A DNA stretch of 39,913 bases from an uncultured Spartobacteria bacterium (lineage in GTDB: Bacteria; Verrucomicrobiota; Verrucomicrobiia; Chthoniobacterales; UBA6821), in assembly GCA_903831635.1 (NCBI GenBank), contig CAIKYN010000059.1, positions 1 to 39,913 on the forward strand, given 5' to 3'. The notes under the pieces were generated by a model. That model did not search any database. It was given only the letters and a program-made list of their open reading frames with translations, and was not told where the DNA came from. A program made the position numbers and the translations under genes. Positions 25,601-32,679 of this stretch are shown here, one piece after another. Each line of letters starts with the position of its first letter. The first letter of the stretch is position 1.

Positions 25601-25836
25601 ATTCAAGTAACGGAGATGGTCTTTCTGATTACGTAAACCATCTCCTCGGATATGGTGGAAATAATCTCGATATTAATGGAGACGGTTTGAGTAATGCGCA
25701 GGATCTGGCTCTTGGATTAAATCCATTTTATTCAAATACCAAGTACACAACAGCACCTACTGCAAATCCAAATGATCATTCTCTGCCAGTAATCAATCTT
25801 ACTGTCCCGAGCGGTGCCAATCTTCTTACCCACTAA
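16606..25836 (+). CDS. Giant LamG-repeat surface protein (3076 aa)
   Basis: An N-terminal signal peptide (RRSILVVICLVALPILTYAAA) is followed by three copies of a DYS...GQLK motif (residues 50-160) typical of verrucomicrobial surface proteins. Ten tandem units of about 265 residues follow. Each has a KHQW...QA segment, GLTAWFxADxGV...SWxDQ, ...LRFNGxQGL, ...DMTxIxVG, ...FYRNG and a closing GDIAEVLVYDHQLS. Each looks like a concanavalin A/LamG-type jellyroll. The C-terminus has a chitobiase/CHB_HEX_C-like domain (PAPVISPNGG...IRYTLDGSIP) and two Asp/Asn-Gly-Asp-Gly loops (SSNGDGLSD, DINGDGLSNAQD) resembling dockerin or thrombospondin type 3 calcium sites. Probably an adhesin or carbohydrate-binding protein. 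It is 7 bp from the Rhs gene. No PEP-CTERM tail or other anchor is seen. Confidence 0.85.
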   Translation: MDPKNSQKEGGFTRRSILVVICLVALPILTYAAAPEWWLQYGISTTQSLSTSKATDYSAINQGQLKNLANGAASAMDSYFPEGAGSDIHALVGSWSISNSYTSDYSAVNLGQLKSVAKPFYDKLIQKGYAQQYPWLSNTVSIPSDYSLANIGQAKNLFSFDPAQLAGYSTGYYTNASGSWYYGTFKNYYYSFTPSSQSTSMVTRHGWNSAQATNYYNFLSSNPTLMATGLTAWFRSDKGVIRSSNNKISKWVDQVTGNFSVLQNSNNSQPTIQTNVINGCPAINFNGFQTLTNTYLPSDPALNSDITLIAVCNTTNNSALQYSVAMGTWGNPYTCRSLGYNRGSQFMDSYGISPSGAPASSNGTYSVEACSVGPGLTNTIFYRNGTIMQTNTIGQLNGLTAGFNIGVARPGGVGWQGNIAELLVYDHQLTASEFSQVSTYLGSRYNTYAPGVPWLTNFTPAVQAVIASKQFNKDQADSYKLYLSTLNSSQTSIVLKHQWTITQAQNYFAMQSNNPGMLTSGLTAWFSSGNGVLTDSNGYVTTWIDQSTGAYTVSQTNQGQQPVYLTNTTNGYPLISFSGSNSLINPAAYADAGLNSDMTVIVVGDSTNNTLQQYAVTLGTWGTMTRCRALGYFRTAQVMDAYGISPNGAPAAANNTFTTEAWSLSPGLGSVSFYRNGNLTSSKSISGMGTLSPGIAVGASRAATETWQGSIAEILVYDHQLSASEWTNVNSYLNYKYYRGWVSDYSPSIQQVIQKHQWSHQQAAAYAKMVSNNPSMLTTGLTAWLRADGGVSVDTNGNVSSLTDQVTGNFSVGATSQSSGPTLITNALGGKSVLRFYGNQGLANDGALADPGLNSDMTMIVVGSTSSNYQQQYAVSIGAFWQWGARRALGYCNGLQQMDAYGIYAFGTNSPGNQSYTMEAWSLAGDMNTVSFYRNGNLTATNSLNGTLGNLNNGIYLGESYDGLGYNWSGDIAEILVYDHQLSPQEMLQVSSYVSGKYGLYSSNAPWLQGYTTDQQAEINKHQWSQSQAVNYAALQSNNPTILTTGLSAWFKADSGVSVDSSNNVTSWGDQTGNYNVNQSDVTDGYAPTYVTNDLNRLPALRFNGGQFLASTAQVDNGWNSDITIITVGATTNPSTGSQQYSCYVGGGGNAGDSRGMGYNDSWSVINGYWQLLNTQYADYDGIGLNGINPIAFGAFALEATTLASDLQTVGFYRNGTPTAGGSVTGITNISGGITLGARSGGIYGWQGDIAEVLVYDHQLSPQEMAQVSAYISGKYGLYSSNAPWLQNYSLDQQAAISRHQWNQTQAANYVALQSNNPIMLTAGLSAWFKADTGVTTNSDGAVLSWIDQLGNITVTQSNVVQQPSYVSNAQNGLPAVRFNGFQGLANASSVPDLGLTNDLTVIAVGNTTNNTAQQYAVAMGTWGNWGQMRSLGYLSSLQLMDTYGSQGQQYVLGTNAPNNGVYVSEGWSLSPGATNVTFSRNGSITGIVPIGGVSAISTGFYIGESSDQVCGWQGDVAEVLVYDHQLSQQEMAQVSAYISGKYGLYSSNAPWLQNYSVDQQAEINKHQWNATQASKYAAMQAANANLPTTGLSVWFNAASGVSTSGSNVIGWTDLVTGNFSVTQSNAAQQPSYVSNTLNGLPSVRFNGAQGLSNLTVPTDPGLTNDLTVIAVANTTNNVAQQYSVSMGTWGSWGQMRLLGYASSQEILNTYGNYRSQYVFGTNVANNSSYTMEGWSLSPGKTNAIFYRNGSVNANQPINGVSTISSGFNLGQAYNGVYGWQGDITEILVYDHQLSPQEMAQVSAYISGKYGLYSSNAPWLQNYSVDQQAEINKHQWNQSQAYSYALMQSNNTNVMTSGLTAWFRGDNGVITDSNNNVTSWVDQVTGSYSVSNSVAGMQPLFVTNSQLNGMPLIRLTGQQGLENLNVTIDPGLNTDMTVIEVGCTTNPGVQQYAVTLGTWGNYGQRRSLGYYNFSQIMDADSVYALGSSVPFGEAYTVEGWSLDPGRTNVTFIRNGETGPSVAFSGVGNQSQGICIGEGYIKTFTWQGDIAEVLIYDHKLSSNEISKVNQYIGDKYGLYTPSATWPNAYSTSGQSLIQRNKWSKKQADNYTVQSSLNPNIMATGLALWFKADSGIATNGTNVVGWTDAIRGEKLNQYSAGNQPGYATNIVGGFPVVRYSGGNQWLYCSGNSTNAANLNSDMTMITVAATTNPSPQQYSVYLGSGGTGQNRAMGYYQSRELMDTYNIYGQGIASPDTNIFVTESWTLNSNCTALTFYQNGVQTASSTLSGVQNIGSGISIGAVAFASGIGWQGDIAEVLVYDHQLSSNEFAQVNQYIGDKYGMYNAFASWTNGYTPAVQAQIAKHQWNRQQADAYVAMQSANTNVLTTGLSMWYRADAGITTNSTNGQVTSWADQTGNYSVSQSSSNNQPLLITNDLSGKPALRFNGSQFLYNPRQIDPGMNGDMTMITVASSSKTNVGQFTCYLGNSSDYSGRGLGYYGFKQYFTTYNNDTTGTNLPDANIFNAEAVTLSANKTNVVFYRNGIQTRNTSISYPAGSVSPGVTIGGEGFQLNWQGDIAEVLVYDHQLSSNEFAQVNQYIGDKYGMYNAFASWTNGYTPAVQAQIAKHQWNRQQADAYVAMQSANTNVLTTGLSMWYRADAGITTNSTNGQVASWADQTGNYSVSQPSYNNQPLLITNDLSGKPALRFNGSQFLYNPRQIDPGMNSDMTIVTVGMTTNPNHQQYSCYMGGPNSSTGRGIGYYNGNQTFSLYDNDVFSTNPAITNRFAAEYATLDTNLKSINLYRDAIKTASLAASYPASTIAPGITIGSVGTRTDIAWQGDIAEVLVYDHQLSPQEMTQLGVYFIGKYGLYISVPAPVISPNGGTNSNSVNVTMTGYASPSQIRYTLDGSIPNSNSLLYSGQLSLIQSSQIQAAVFLNGVMISPIATAQYYIGDTYQIGISDAWQLQYFGTVSNLNPNALVPGGSGLTYLQAYEWGYDPTKYSSNGDGLSDYVNHLLGYGGNNLDINGDGLSNAQDLALGLNPFYSNTKYTTAPTANPNDHSLPVINLTVPSGANLLTH
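23530..23978 (+). repeat. Near-identical internal repeat, copy A (units 8-9)
   Basis: 449 bp that recur at 24316-24764, offset 786 bp, with about ten mismatches (roughly 98% identity). Other units share only short identical stretches of 30-70 bp (for example near 20395, 21195 and 21995), so this pair is the most recent duplication or gene-conversion event in the gene. Confidence 0.85.
24316..24764 (+). repeat. Near-identical internal repeat, copy B
   Basis: Second copy of 23530-23978. Both span the end of one LamG-like unit and the first half of the next. The 786-bp spacing is a whole number of codons (262), so unequal crossing-over would remove or add one unit without breaking the frame. 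Confidence 0.85.
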
Positions 25837-25843
25837 GCATTAT

Positions 25844-28800
25844 ATGAAACCTCTCATATTGCATCGGCATCTTTTTTGGGCATTGGTAGGTGTATTGTTT
25901 AGTCATTCCATAAAAGCGCAGAGTAATACCCCCGCCCCGATCAATTACAATGTCACAGGATTTTCGGTTGTGGTTCCAGCGGCGAATATCAGTGCCAATG
26001 AAGGAGTGGAAGCTTTTCGGAATCTTCCTCAGTTCCCAGAGGCCCTAGTTCCGACATCCACACCTAGTGACTCGGATAATGCAGTCTTTGCAAATGCTGT
26101 TAATGCATTCCTGAGTAGAGGGACACCTGACGATTATAGCGCCTTGCAGGATTTTCTCACTGCCAATCCTGTTTCTCCTTGGAGAGTAGCAGTACTGGTC
26201 AACCTAGGGATCTTGCAGGAAAAGGGAGGATATTTCACTAAGGCCTTGGGAAATCTCACGACTGCTTGGAGCGAGGGGCAAGGATTAAGTTCTAATGTCG
26301 GAGTAATCTTAGCAGATCGAGCCTATGCGGAGTTATTGGAGCTACAATCACACCTTGGGCATGTGGTTGAGACGATGAATCTGATTGGGCAATCCTCCGG
26401 TAGGGTTTGGACAGGCAAAACTCCCAGAGTCATTGAGATGGCTCAGAAAGTAGTTGCAGACATGAAGAATGCACCGCAAAGCCCCAGTTTCCAGTGTGGA
26501 CCGACTTCACTGGGTCAGGTGGCGGCTGCACTCCATGTAAGTAATGCGATGGATGTCATTCTAGCAGGACACCATGCGGTTTCGGATACGAATGGATACA
26601 GCCTTGCTCAGCTTGGATCAATGAGCCAGCAGTATGGACTTCCATTGCAAATGGCCTATCGCAGCAAAGGGGCAGCGATTTTAACACCTGCAGTGATCCA
26701 TCTTGGTGTCGGTCACTACAGCGCACTCACGCAGCATGATGAGAAGAACGGTTATCTCCTTCAGGACACCTCGTTTAATCAGCAGATCTGGATGAGTTCT
26801 GCTACTGTGGATGCCGAGTCTAGCGGTTATTTCCTTGTTCCCGTTGGTCCCTTGCCGAGTGGATGGAGAGGAGTTGGGGTGGATGAGGCCGCAACAGTAT
26901 GGGGAAGTGGTAACACTCCCTTTAAGAATCCCGTCAGACCTAATCCAATTACACCGCAGTGCTGTCCATGCAATGGCATGCCGGTGGCGACGATAAATCT
27001 GCAGGAGGCTAGCGCACTATTGAAAGACACTCCTGTAGGGTATCAGCCTCCTGTAGGCCCGAGGATCGACTTTACCTTTACCATTGATGAGGGGAATACA
27101 TCACAACCCTCGATGATGAACTTTTGCAATATGGGAAGTCTGGCTTCGTTTAACTGGCTTGGGTACATCGAGTTTAATCCAAGCACCCCGACAGCAAGTG
27201 TGACGCTTTATGCGAGGGGAGGCGGGGTGGAAATCTACCAAGGGTATAATACGAACACCATGAGCTATCTCATCGGACAGAATACGGGTGTCGGATTAAA
27301 ACACTTAAGTTCTACGACCTTTGCTCGAATCTTTCCCGATGGATCTCAGGAAATCTACGCCCAGGATGATGGTGTGGTTGTGGGATCAGGAACCACTCTC
27401 AAGAGAGCCTTCCTCAGTCAGTTGATCGATCCACATGGGAATACCATCACTCTCAGCTACGATAGCCTACGCAGGATTGTTGGAATAACAGATCCGATTG
27501 GTCAGGTGACTACCTTGAGCTACGGGAGTAGTGGTGATCCCTACAAGATCACTCAAGTTACTGATCCGTTCGGGAGATCGGCGACCTTCAGCTATACTTC
27601 CAGCGGATTACTTACCTCCTCTACGGATGCCTTGGGACTTACGACTACCTTTGCCTGCAATGGTAGCATCCTGATGTCGATGACGACACCATACGGGACG
27701 ACTTCTTTTAGTGTCGGCAACAACGGTGGAGATAATACCTGGGTACAGATCACCGATCCGTTGGGAGGCACCGAGAGGGCCGAATCCTGGCCAACAGGAG
27801 CCCCGAAAGCCACTAATAGTGATCCGTTGGGAGCCCCATCTGGTATTGGCATGAACACCATCAATGATTACCTCCAGTATCGTACCACTTATTACTGGGG
27901 TAAACACGCGATGATGGTAGCTCCCGGTGATTTTACTGCGGCGTATGCCTATCAGTTCAACCACAGCCAAGATTCCCTCGGGAATGTCAATTACAACTCC
28001 ATGGGCAACTCACTGGAAACCGAGAAGCCACCTGGCGAGAGTCGTATCTGGTACAACTATCCTGGACAGGCAAACTCGATTGTAGATGGAAAACAACCCA
28101 ATCCCTCCGCCATCGGACGCCTCGTTCAGAACGCCCAAGGGCAGATAATGTCACAGATCACTCTGAAAGGCTACAACGCTCAAAACAACCTCACCAACGT
28201 GGTAGACCCCGCAGGTAGAGTAACGACTTATTTGTATGCAACCAATGGCCTGGACCTGACGAACGTCACACAGGGAGAGAGCACCATCTTTGCAGCTAGT
28301 TACAACGGCCAGCATCTTCCCCTGAGCATTACCGATGCTGCCGGTCAAACGACCACCTATAGCTACAACTTGTTCGGAGAGCGCCTTAGCATGACAGATC
28401 CCCTAGGGAATAATACTTCGTACAGTTATGATGGGAATGGATATCTCCTCTCCATCACAGCACCCTTGGGAGCGACCACTTCCTTCACGCATGATACAGT
28501 GGGCAGGATAGCCAGTGTTACCGATAGCGAGGGGTACAAGGTTACTTACAGTTATGACAATCTCGATAGGGTGACCTCCATGACCTATCCGGATGGCACC
28601 AGCAAGGTAATCAACTACGACAAACTCGACGTCGCCAGCATCACTGACCGCGAAGGGAGAAGCACCCACCAATGGTGGGATGCCAATAGACACATGATCG
28701 TCTCACAGGATCCCCTAGGACGTATTACGCAGTACAACTGGTGCAAGTGCGGCGTGCTAGAGGGACTCACCGATGCGAATGGCAATCAGACGAAGTTTTC

Positions 28801-30772
28801 CTACGATCCGGGAGTACGCCTCATCAGCAAATCCTACGCCGACGGAACGAGTCTCTCCTATGCCTACGACCTCTCGGGGCGACTCTCGACAGTCACCGAC
28901 GCATTGGGACAGGTAAAGACCGCCCGCTACAATGTCGATGATACCACAGCGAGCCTGAGCTACAGCAATGCAGTCAACATGACTCCCTCGGTCTCCATGA
29001 CCTGGGCCACGAACTACCCCCGCGTCATCACAGTCACCGATGGCAGCGGAACCAATAGCTTCAGCTACGTCCCCTACGGCTCTGTTGGTGGAGGGAAAGT
29101 CTCCTCCTTGACGACACCACTTGCACAGATCAATTACGGCTACGATGCCATGGGACGGCTAACCAACCGCCAGATTGGGAGCAACACCGAGAGCCTCAGC
29201 TACGATGCCCTCGGGAGAATGACTGGCGATACCAATACCCTCGGCAGCTTCGCCTACAGCTACGTCAATGCCACAGCACGACTTGCGAGCATCACCATGC
29301 CTGGAGGTATATCCAGCAGCTACACCTACTATGGGAATACTGGCAGCGCAGGGAATGAAGACCAGCGACTCAGCTCCATCACCAATACTATCGGCTCTAT
29401 CACCGCATCCCAGTTCGGATACAGCTACGACGTCGTGGGCAATATCACCGGATGGAGCCAAACCCAGCCGGGAGCCATGAGCAATGTGCTGGCCTGGGGC
29501 AACCAATACGATGCAGCCGACCAGCTCACAGCAGCTGCCATCAGTGATCAGGTCACCTCGGCAATGCTGACCAACAACGCCTTTACCTACGACATGGTGG
29601 GCAACCGCCTCTCCAAGCAGCAGAATAGCTCCCTCGTATCTGGAACCTTTAATAACCTCAATCAACTTACCGCCCTGAGTGGAGGAAGTGGCCGATTACA
29701 GGTTGGGGGAAGCGTTAGTAAAACCTCCAAGGTCACCGTGGTAACCGGCACCAATAGCTACCCCGCCACCACCCTCTGGGGAACCAACTTCAGCGCCAGC
29801 ATCGCAGCCAGCTTAGGGACCAATACATTCAGCGTGGTGGCCCAGGATGCCAATACGAACTTGGTCACCAATACCTACCAGATCGCCGTCACGGCTCTGG
29901 AGGGGAGTAGAAACTTCACCTACGATGCCAATGGGAACTGCCTCAGCGATGGACAACGGAGCTACCAGTGGGACGCCGAGAACAGACTCGCTACACTGAC
30001 GGTAGGCACCAATGTCTACAGCTTCGGATACGACTTCGCTGGTCGACGCATCTCCGAAAAACTCAATGGCACCCTAATCAAGCAAACCCTCTGGGACACG
30101 GCGGGTAACTCACCGATTCCACTGGAGGAGCGAGATGCGACTAATGGAGTGGCCAAGAGATTCTTTGCTCAGGGAGAGCAGCAGAATGGCACCAACTACT
30201 ACTACCTAAGAGACTATCTTGGATCTGTAAGGGAGATGGTTAGCAGTAGCGGATCTATTGTCTCCGAGGCCACCTACGATCCCTACGGAGTAGCAACAAT
30301 AACGGGGAGTGTCACACCCACCTTCCAGTACGCCGGATACTATGCCCATCAGGGGAGCGGACTGAGCCTCACCTGGTATCGAGGATACGATCCGGTGATC
30401 GGAAGGTGGCTAGCAAGGGATCCGCTGAAGAATGCAGAGAGAAAGCAGGGAATGAATCTGTATGATTATGCACAAAGAGATCCACTTAAAAAAACTGATC
30501 CCTTTGGTTTATTTAATATAGGTAAAATCGGACCGATACTACCGACACCTGATCCTTTTTGGGATAATATATTCCCACCAGAATTAGGTTCTCCCAAAAT
30601 CCCGGGACATTGTATCTTGATAAGCTCAACATTGACTGGAACATGCCCATCCATAAGGGTTTGTGTTTGGTCTTGTGTTGCGGCTCACACAGAAGGCATG
30701 CCATCATCAGCGCCGTACCAAACAATCACGGTGTGTACTGCAGATAAGGCCTGTAAATCTCCGTTAGATTAA
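25844..30772 (+). CDS. TPR + C39-like + Rhs/YD-repeat protein
   Basis: 1642 residues from ATG 25844, with a signal peptide ending near SIKAQ. Residues 70-205 look like helical TPR repeats. Residues 210-335 are a C39/papain-like cysteine peptidase-type domain: Cys218 in QCGPTSL, His291 in GVGHYSAL and Asp308 in LLQDTS give a complete triad. From about 440 to 1540 there are YD/Rhs repeats (many xxYxYDxxGR), interrupted near 1290 by an Ig-like insert. The Rhs core ends at GRWLARDPLKNAER...DPFGL. The C-terminal tip (about 85 residues, eight cysteines) is unrelated to the core. Rhs proteins form a shell around a variable C-terminal effector. The following AT-rich genes sit where an immunity gene is usually found. 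Confidence 0.88.
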   Translation: MKPLILHRHLFWALVGVLFSHSIKAQSNTPAPINYNVTGFSVVVPAANISANEGVEAFRNLPQFPEALVPTSTPSDSDNAVFANAVNAFLSRGTPDDYSALQDFLTANPVSPWRVAVLVNLGILQEKGGYFTKALGNLTTAWSEGQGLSSNVGVILADRAYAELLELQSHLGHVVETMNLIGQSSGRVWTGKTPRVIEMAQKVVADMKNAPQSPSFQCGPTSLGQVAAALHVSNAMDVILAGHHAVSDTNGYSLAQLGSMSQQYGLPLQMAYRSKGAAILTPAVIHLGVGHYSALTQHDEKNGYLLQDTSFNQQIWMSSATVDAESSGYFLVPVGPLPSGWRGVGVDEAATVWGSGNTPFKNPVRPNPITPQCCPCNGMPVATINLQEASALLKDTPVGYQPPVGPRIDFTFTIDEGNTSQPSMMNFCNMGSLASFNWLGYIEFNPSTPTASVTLYARGGGVEIYQGYNTNTMSYLIGQNTGVGLKHLSSTTFARIFPDGSQEIYAQDDGVVVGSGTTLKRAFLSQLIDPHGNTITLSYDSLRRIVGITDPIGQVTTLSYGSSGDPYKITQVTDPFGRSATFSYTSSGLLTSSTDALGLTTTFACNGSILMSMTTPYGTTSFSVGNNGGDNTWVQITDPLGGTERAESWPTGAPKATNSDPLGAPSGIGMNTINDYLQYRTTYYWGKHAMMVAPGDFTAAYAYQFNHSQDSLGNVNYNSMGNSLETEKPPGESRIWYNYPGQANSIVDGKQPNPSAIGRLVQNAQGQIMSQITLKGYNAQNNLTNVVDPAGRVTTYLYATNGLDLTNVTQGESTIFAASYNGQHLPLSITDAAGQTTTYSYNLFGERLSMTDPLGNNTSYSYDGNGYLLSITAPLGATTSFTHDTVGRIASVTDSEGYKVTYSYDNLDRVTSMTYPDGTSKVINYDKLDVASITDREGRSTHQWWDANRHMIVSQDPLGRITQYNWCKCGVLEGLTDANGNQTKFSYDPGVRLISKSYADGTSLSYAYDLSGRLSTVTDALGQVKTARYNVDDTTASLSYSNAVNMTPSVSMTWATNYPRVITVTDGSGTNSFSYVPYGSVGGGKVSSLTTPLAQINYGYDAMGRLTNRQIGSNTESLSYDALGRMTGDTNTLGSFAYSYVNATARLASITMPGGISSSYTYYGNTGSAGNEDQRLSSITNTIGSITASQFGYSYDVVGNITGWSQTQPGAMSNVLAWGNQYDAADQLTAAAISDQVTSAMLTNNAFTYDMVGNRLSKQQNSSLVSGTFNNLNQLTALSGGSGRLQVGGSVSKTSKVTVVTGTNSYPATTLWGTNFSASIAASLGTNTFSVVAQDANTNLVTNTYQIAVTALEGSRNFTYDANGNCLSDGQRSYQWDAENRLATLTVGTNVYSFGYDFAGRRISEKLNGTLIKQTLWDTAGNSPIPLEERDATNGVAKRFFAQGEQQNGTNYYYLRDYLGSVREMVSSSGSIVSEATYDPYGVATITGSVTPTFQYAGYYAHQGSGLSLTWYRGYDPVIGRWLARDPLKNAERKQGMNLYDYAQRDPLKKTDPFGLFNIGKIGPILPTPDPFWDNIFPPELGSPKIPGHCILISSTLTGTCPSIRVCVWSCVAAHTEGMPSSAPYQTITVCTADKACKSPLD
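30399..30443 (+). repeat. Rhs junction inverted repeat, copy A
   Basis: 45 bp encoding the Rhs core/tip junction (GRWLARDPLKNAER). It recurs reverse-complemented at 33492-33536 with one mismatch (30406 G, 33529 as its complement). It contains 37 uninterrupted identical bases, and both copies are read in the same frame as protein. Confidence 0.92.
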
Positions 30773-30781
30773 GAAAAGGTT

Positions 30782-31291
30782 ATGAAAAGATATTTATATA
30801 TAGTCAGCATTCTACCCTCCATATTAATTGTTTCCATTTCTTTTTCTTTATTAATTGGCAGGTTATATGTGCAGAAATCATCTTCTATGAATCCATCTAT
30901 TATTAATAATGATAGGATTTTTATATTAAAATCTAAAAACATACAGAGATTTGATATTATTTGTTTTAACTTTACACAAGATGGAAAAACTTTCCCCATT
31001 CTAAAAAGAGTTATAGCATTTTCTGGTGAAAAAATTTTAATATCTTATGGAGAAATTAGAATTAATGATAAAATAATAAAACTACCTTCGGATATCGATG
31101 TGCAGAATCTTCTAGGGTCAGATTTAAATCCAATTAAATTTGGATCACCTTACAATTATATCGTTCCTCCAGGCGAACTTTTTATAATGGGAGACAACAC
31201 AAAGGATTCTTATGACAGTAGATATTATGGAGGAGTTCCTATTACTATGATAATAGGAAAAGCAGCTTGGATATTGCGTTTTTTAAAATAG
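30782..31291 (+). CDS. Signal peptidase I (S26) in the Rhs immunity position
   Basis: 169 residues, one N-terminal membrane segment (residues 5-26). The S26 catalytic motifs are all present: Ser35 in KSSSMNPS as nucleophile, Lys75 in ILKRVIAF as general base, and GDNTKDSYDSRYYG near residue 140. It therefore should be an active type I signal peptidase acting outside the inner membrane. It starts 9 bp after the Rhs stop behind an AAAAGG site, and its GC is far lower than that of the Rhs core. It replaces the expected immunity gene. It might process the Rhs tip or another surface protein of the cluster; that is inferred. It seems too short and too local to be the housekeeping lepB. Confidence 0.85.
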   Translation: MKRYLYIVSILPSILIVSISFSLLIGRLYVQKSSSMNPSIINNDRIFILKSKNIQRFDIICFNFTQDGKTFPILKRVIAFSGEKILISYGEIRINDKIIKLPSDIDVQNLLGSDLNPIKFGSPYNYIVPPGELFIMGDNTKDSYDSRYYGGVPITMIIGKAAWILRFLK

Positions 31292-31422
31292 GTTCTTAGC
31301 AAAGATTCCGATAATTTAAAAACAGGTAATTTTACGAAATATTCATAACTTCGCATTAAATCTAAAAACTGTTATATGTTTAATAGTTTTGTGTAAAAAT
31401 ATTAACTGGTCATTCATTACAT

Positions 31423-32499
31423 CTAAATCTCATAATCGATCATTTCCTCGCTGAAGAGTTCATCGTTTTTCATCTTTGAGGCGGGATGGCATTTGCGATG
31501 CACCTCTTTAAGCTGGCGGATGTCGAGCGTGGTATAGATTGCGGTGGTCTCGAGTTTTTCGTGTCCTAGGAGCTGCTGGATGAAGCGGATGTCTGCCCCT
31601 CCCTCGAGCATATGGGTGGCGCAGGCATGGCGCAGCTGGTGGCAGCTTCCATGGCCCGCCAGTCCAGCTTTCTTCATGAAACTAGAAACCCTGCGGCTGA
31701 GTACGTCTGGATTGAAGGGGCCCCCGTAGCCGGTGAGGAAGAGGTGTGTCTCCTGACTATCTCTACAGAGGAGTGGGCGTGTCGTTTTGAGGTAGGAACG
31801 AATCCATGCGACGGCGCGTTTCCCGACTGGGATGATCCGATCCTTCTTCCCCTTGCCCAGTCGGATATGTAACGAGCCATGATCGGCGTTGAAGTCTTGG
31901 AGTTCCAGATTGCAGAGTTCAGCACGGCGGAGACCATTGGTATAGAAGAGCTCTAGAATCGCTCGATCACGGATTCCCAGAGGATCTGTGGTGTCCGGGA
32001 TGGAAAGGAGGCGTCTGATCTGTCGGATTGTCAGGGAGACGCTAGGAAGACGTTTCTCGGGACGGGGAAGGACCAGATCGATTGCTGGATCATAGGGAAT
32101 GATGCTCTTGCGATTCATCCAATGGAACCAATCCCGGAGGGTAGAGATCCGCTGTCTTTGTGCGCTCCAGCCCAAGGGTTTGCCCTTAGTCGGGTGGCGA
32201 TAACTCCAGAGCCATACTTGATAGGCTTCAAGAATGGACTGAGTGACCTGACTGGCGGAGGTCAGATTTCGAGCAGCACACCAATTGATAAATGTCTTCA
32301 GGGCATCTCGACGGCCCTCGATAGTACCGGGCGAGTAGTTGTGAGCCCTGAGTTGCTCCAGGTAGGTGTCCTGGAGTGTGCCTAGAGAGTCGGGAGACGT
32401 ACGATCCCAGCAGTCATGCCATTTGGCTATTCCACCTCGAGTATGAATCGGCCTATCCCGCATCCAGCGGATGGAAGCAATTCCCTTGGGAGCACTCAT
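31423..32499 (-). CDS. Tyrosine recombinase (XerC/D type) inside the inverted-repeat segment
   Basis: 358 residues. The N-terminal SAM-like domain (residues 40-135) is followed by the catalytic domain: Arg in YTNGLRRAEL (about 206), Lys in LGKGKKDRIIPV, His-x-x-Arg in HQLRHACATHML (about 300), His in LLGHEKLETTAIY and the nucleophile Tyr in TAIYTTLD. All five conserved positions are present, so it should be active. GC is about 55%, unlike the AT-rich genes on both sides. It lies between the two inverted 45-bp Rhs junction copies, so it may drive their inversion; alternatively it is the integrase of a smaller cargo element. The start at 32499 fits with no upstream homologous sequence. Confidence 0.85.
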   Translation of the reverse strand: MSAPKGIASIRWMRDRPIHTRGGIAKWHDCWDRTSPDSLGTLQDTYLEQLRAHNYSPGTIEGRRDALKTFINWCAARNLTSASQVTQSILEAYQVWLWSYRHPTKGKPLGWSAQRQRISTLRDWFHWMNRKSIIPYDPAIDLVLPRPEKRLPSVSLTIRQIRRLLSIPDTTDPLGIRDRAILELFYTNGLRRAELCNLELQDFNADHGSLHIRLGKGKKDRIIPVGKRAVAWIRSYLKTTRPLLCRDSQETHLFLTGYGGPFNPDVLSRRVSSFMKKAGLAGHGSCHQLRHACATHMLEGGADIRFIQQLLGHEKLETTAIYTTLDIRQLKEVHRKCHPASKMKNDELFSEEMIDYEI

Positions 32500-32583
32500 G
32501 GCGGATGAGACGGCGTAAATGGCCTATCTCAATCACGCACATGGCGATCACAGAATCAAGATGATGGTTCTAGTGGAGGAATA

Positions 32584-32621
32584 GTTACAACTAAATATTT
32601 GATTTTGCTAGTATTTGTAAC
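32584..32621. repeat. Imperfect inverted repeat before the recombinase gene
   Basis: GTTACAA at 32584-32590 faces TTGTAAC at 32615-32621, separated by 24 bp. It lies 85 bp upstream of the recombinase start in an AT-rich intergenic stretch. It could be an operator or a recombinase arm site; the arms are further apart than in a usual core site. Confidence 0.3.
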
Positions 32622-32679
32622 ATATTATCTTTTTGTGTGCACTTATACTCCGCGGCATTATAGTTTTACAGATAAAAAT

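Noticed and set aside
29159..29665. A 168-codon minus-strand frame inside the Rhs gene
   Set aside because: It is the antisense of the regular YD-repeat codons, a usual source of long false frames.
30510..30772. The cysteine-rich Rhs tip as a peptide natural-product precursor
   Set aside because: It is fused to a full Rhs core and no modification enzymes are nearby. A variable Rhs tip explains it.
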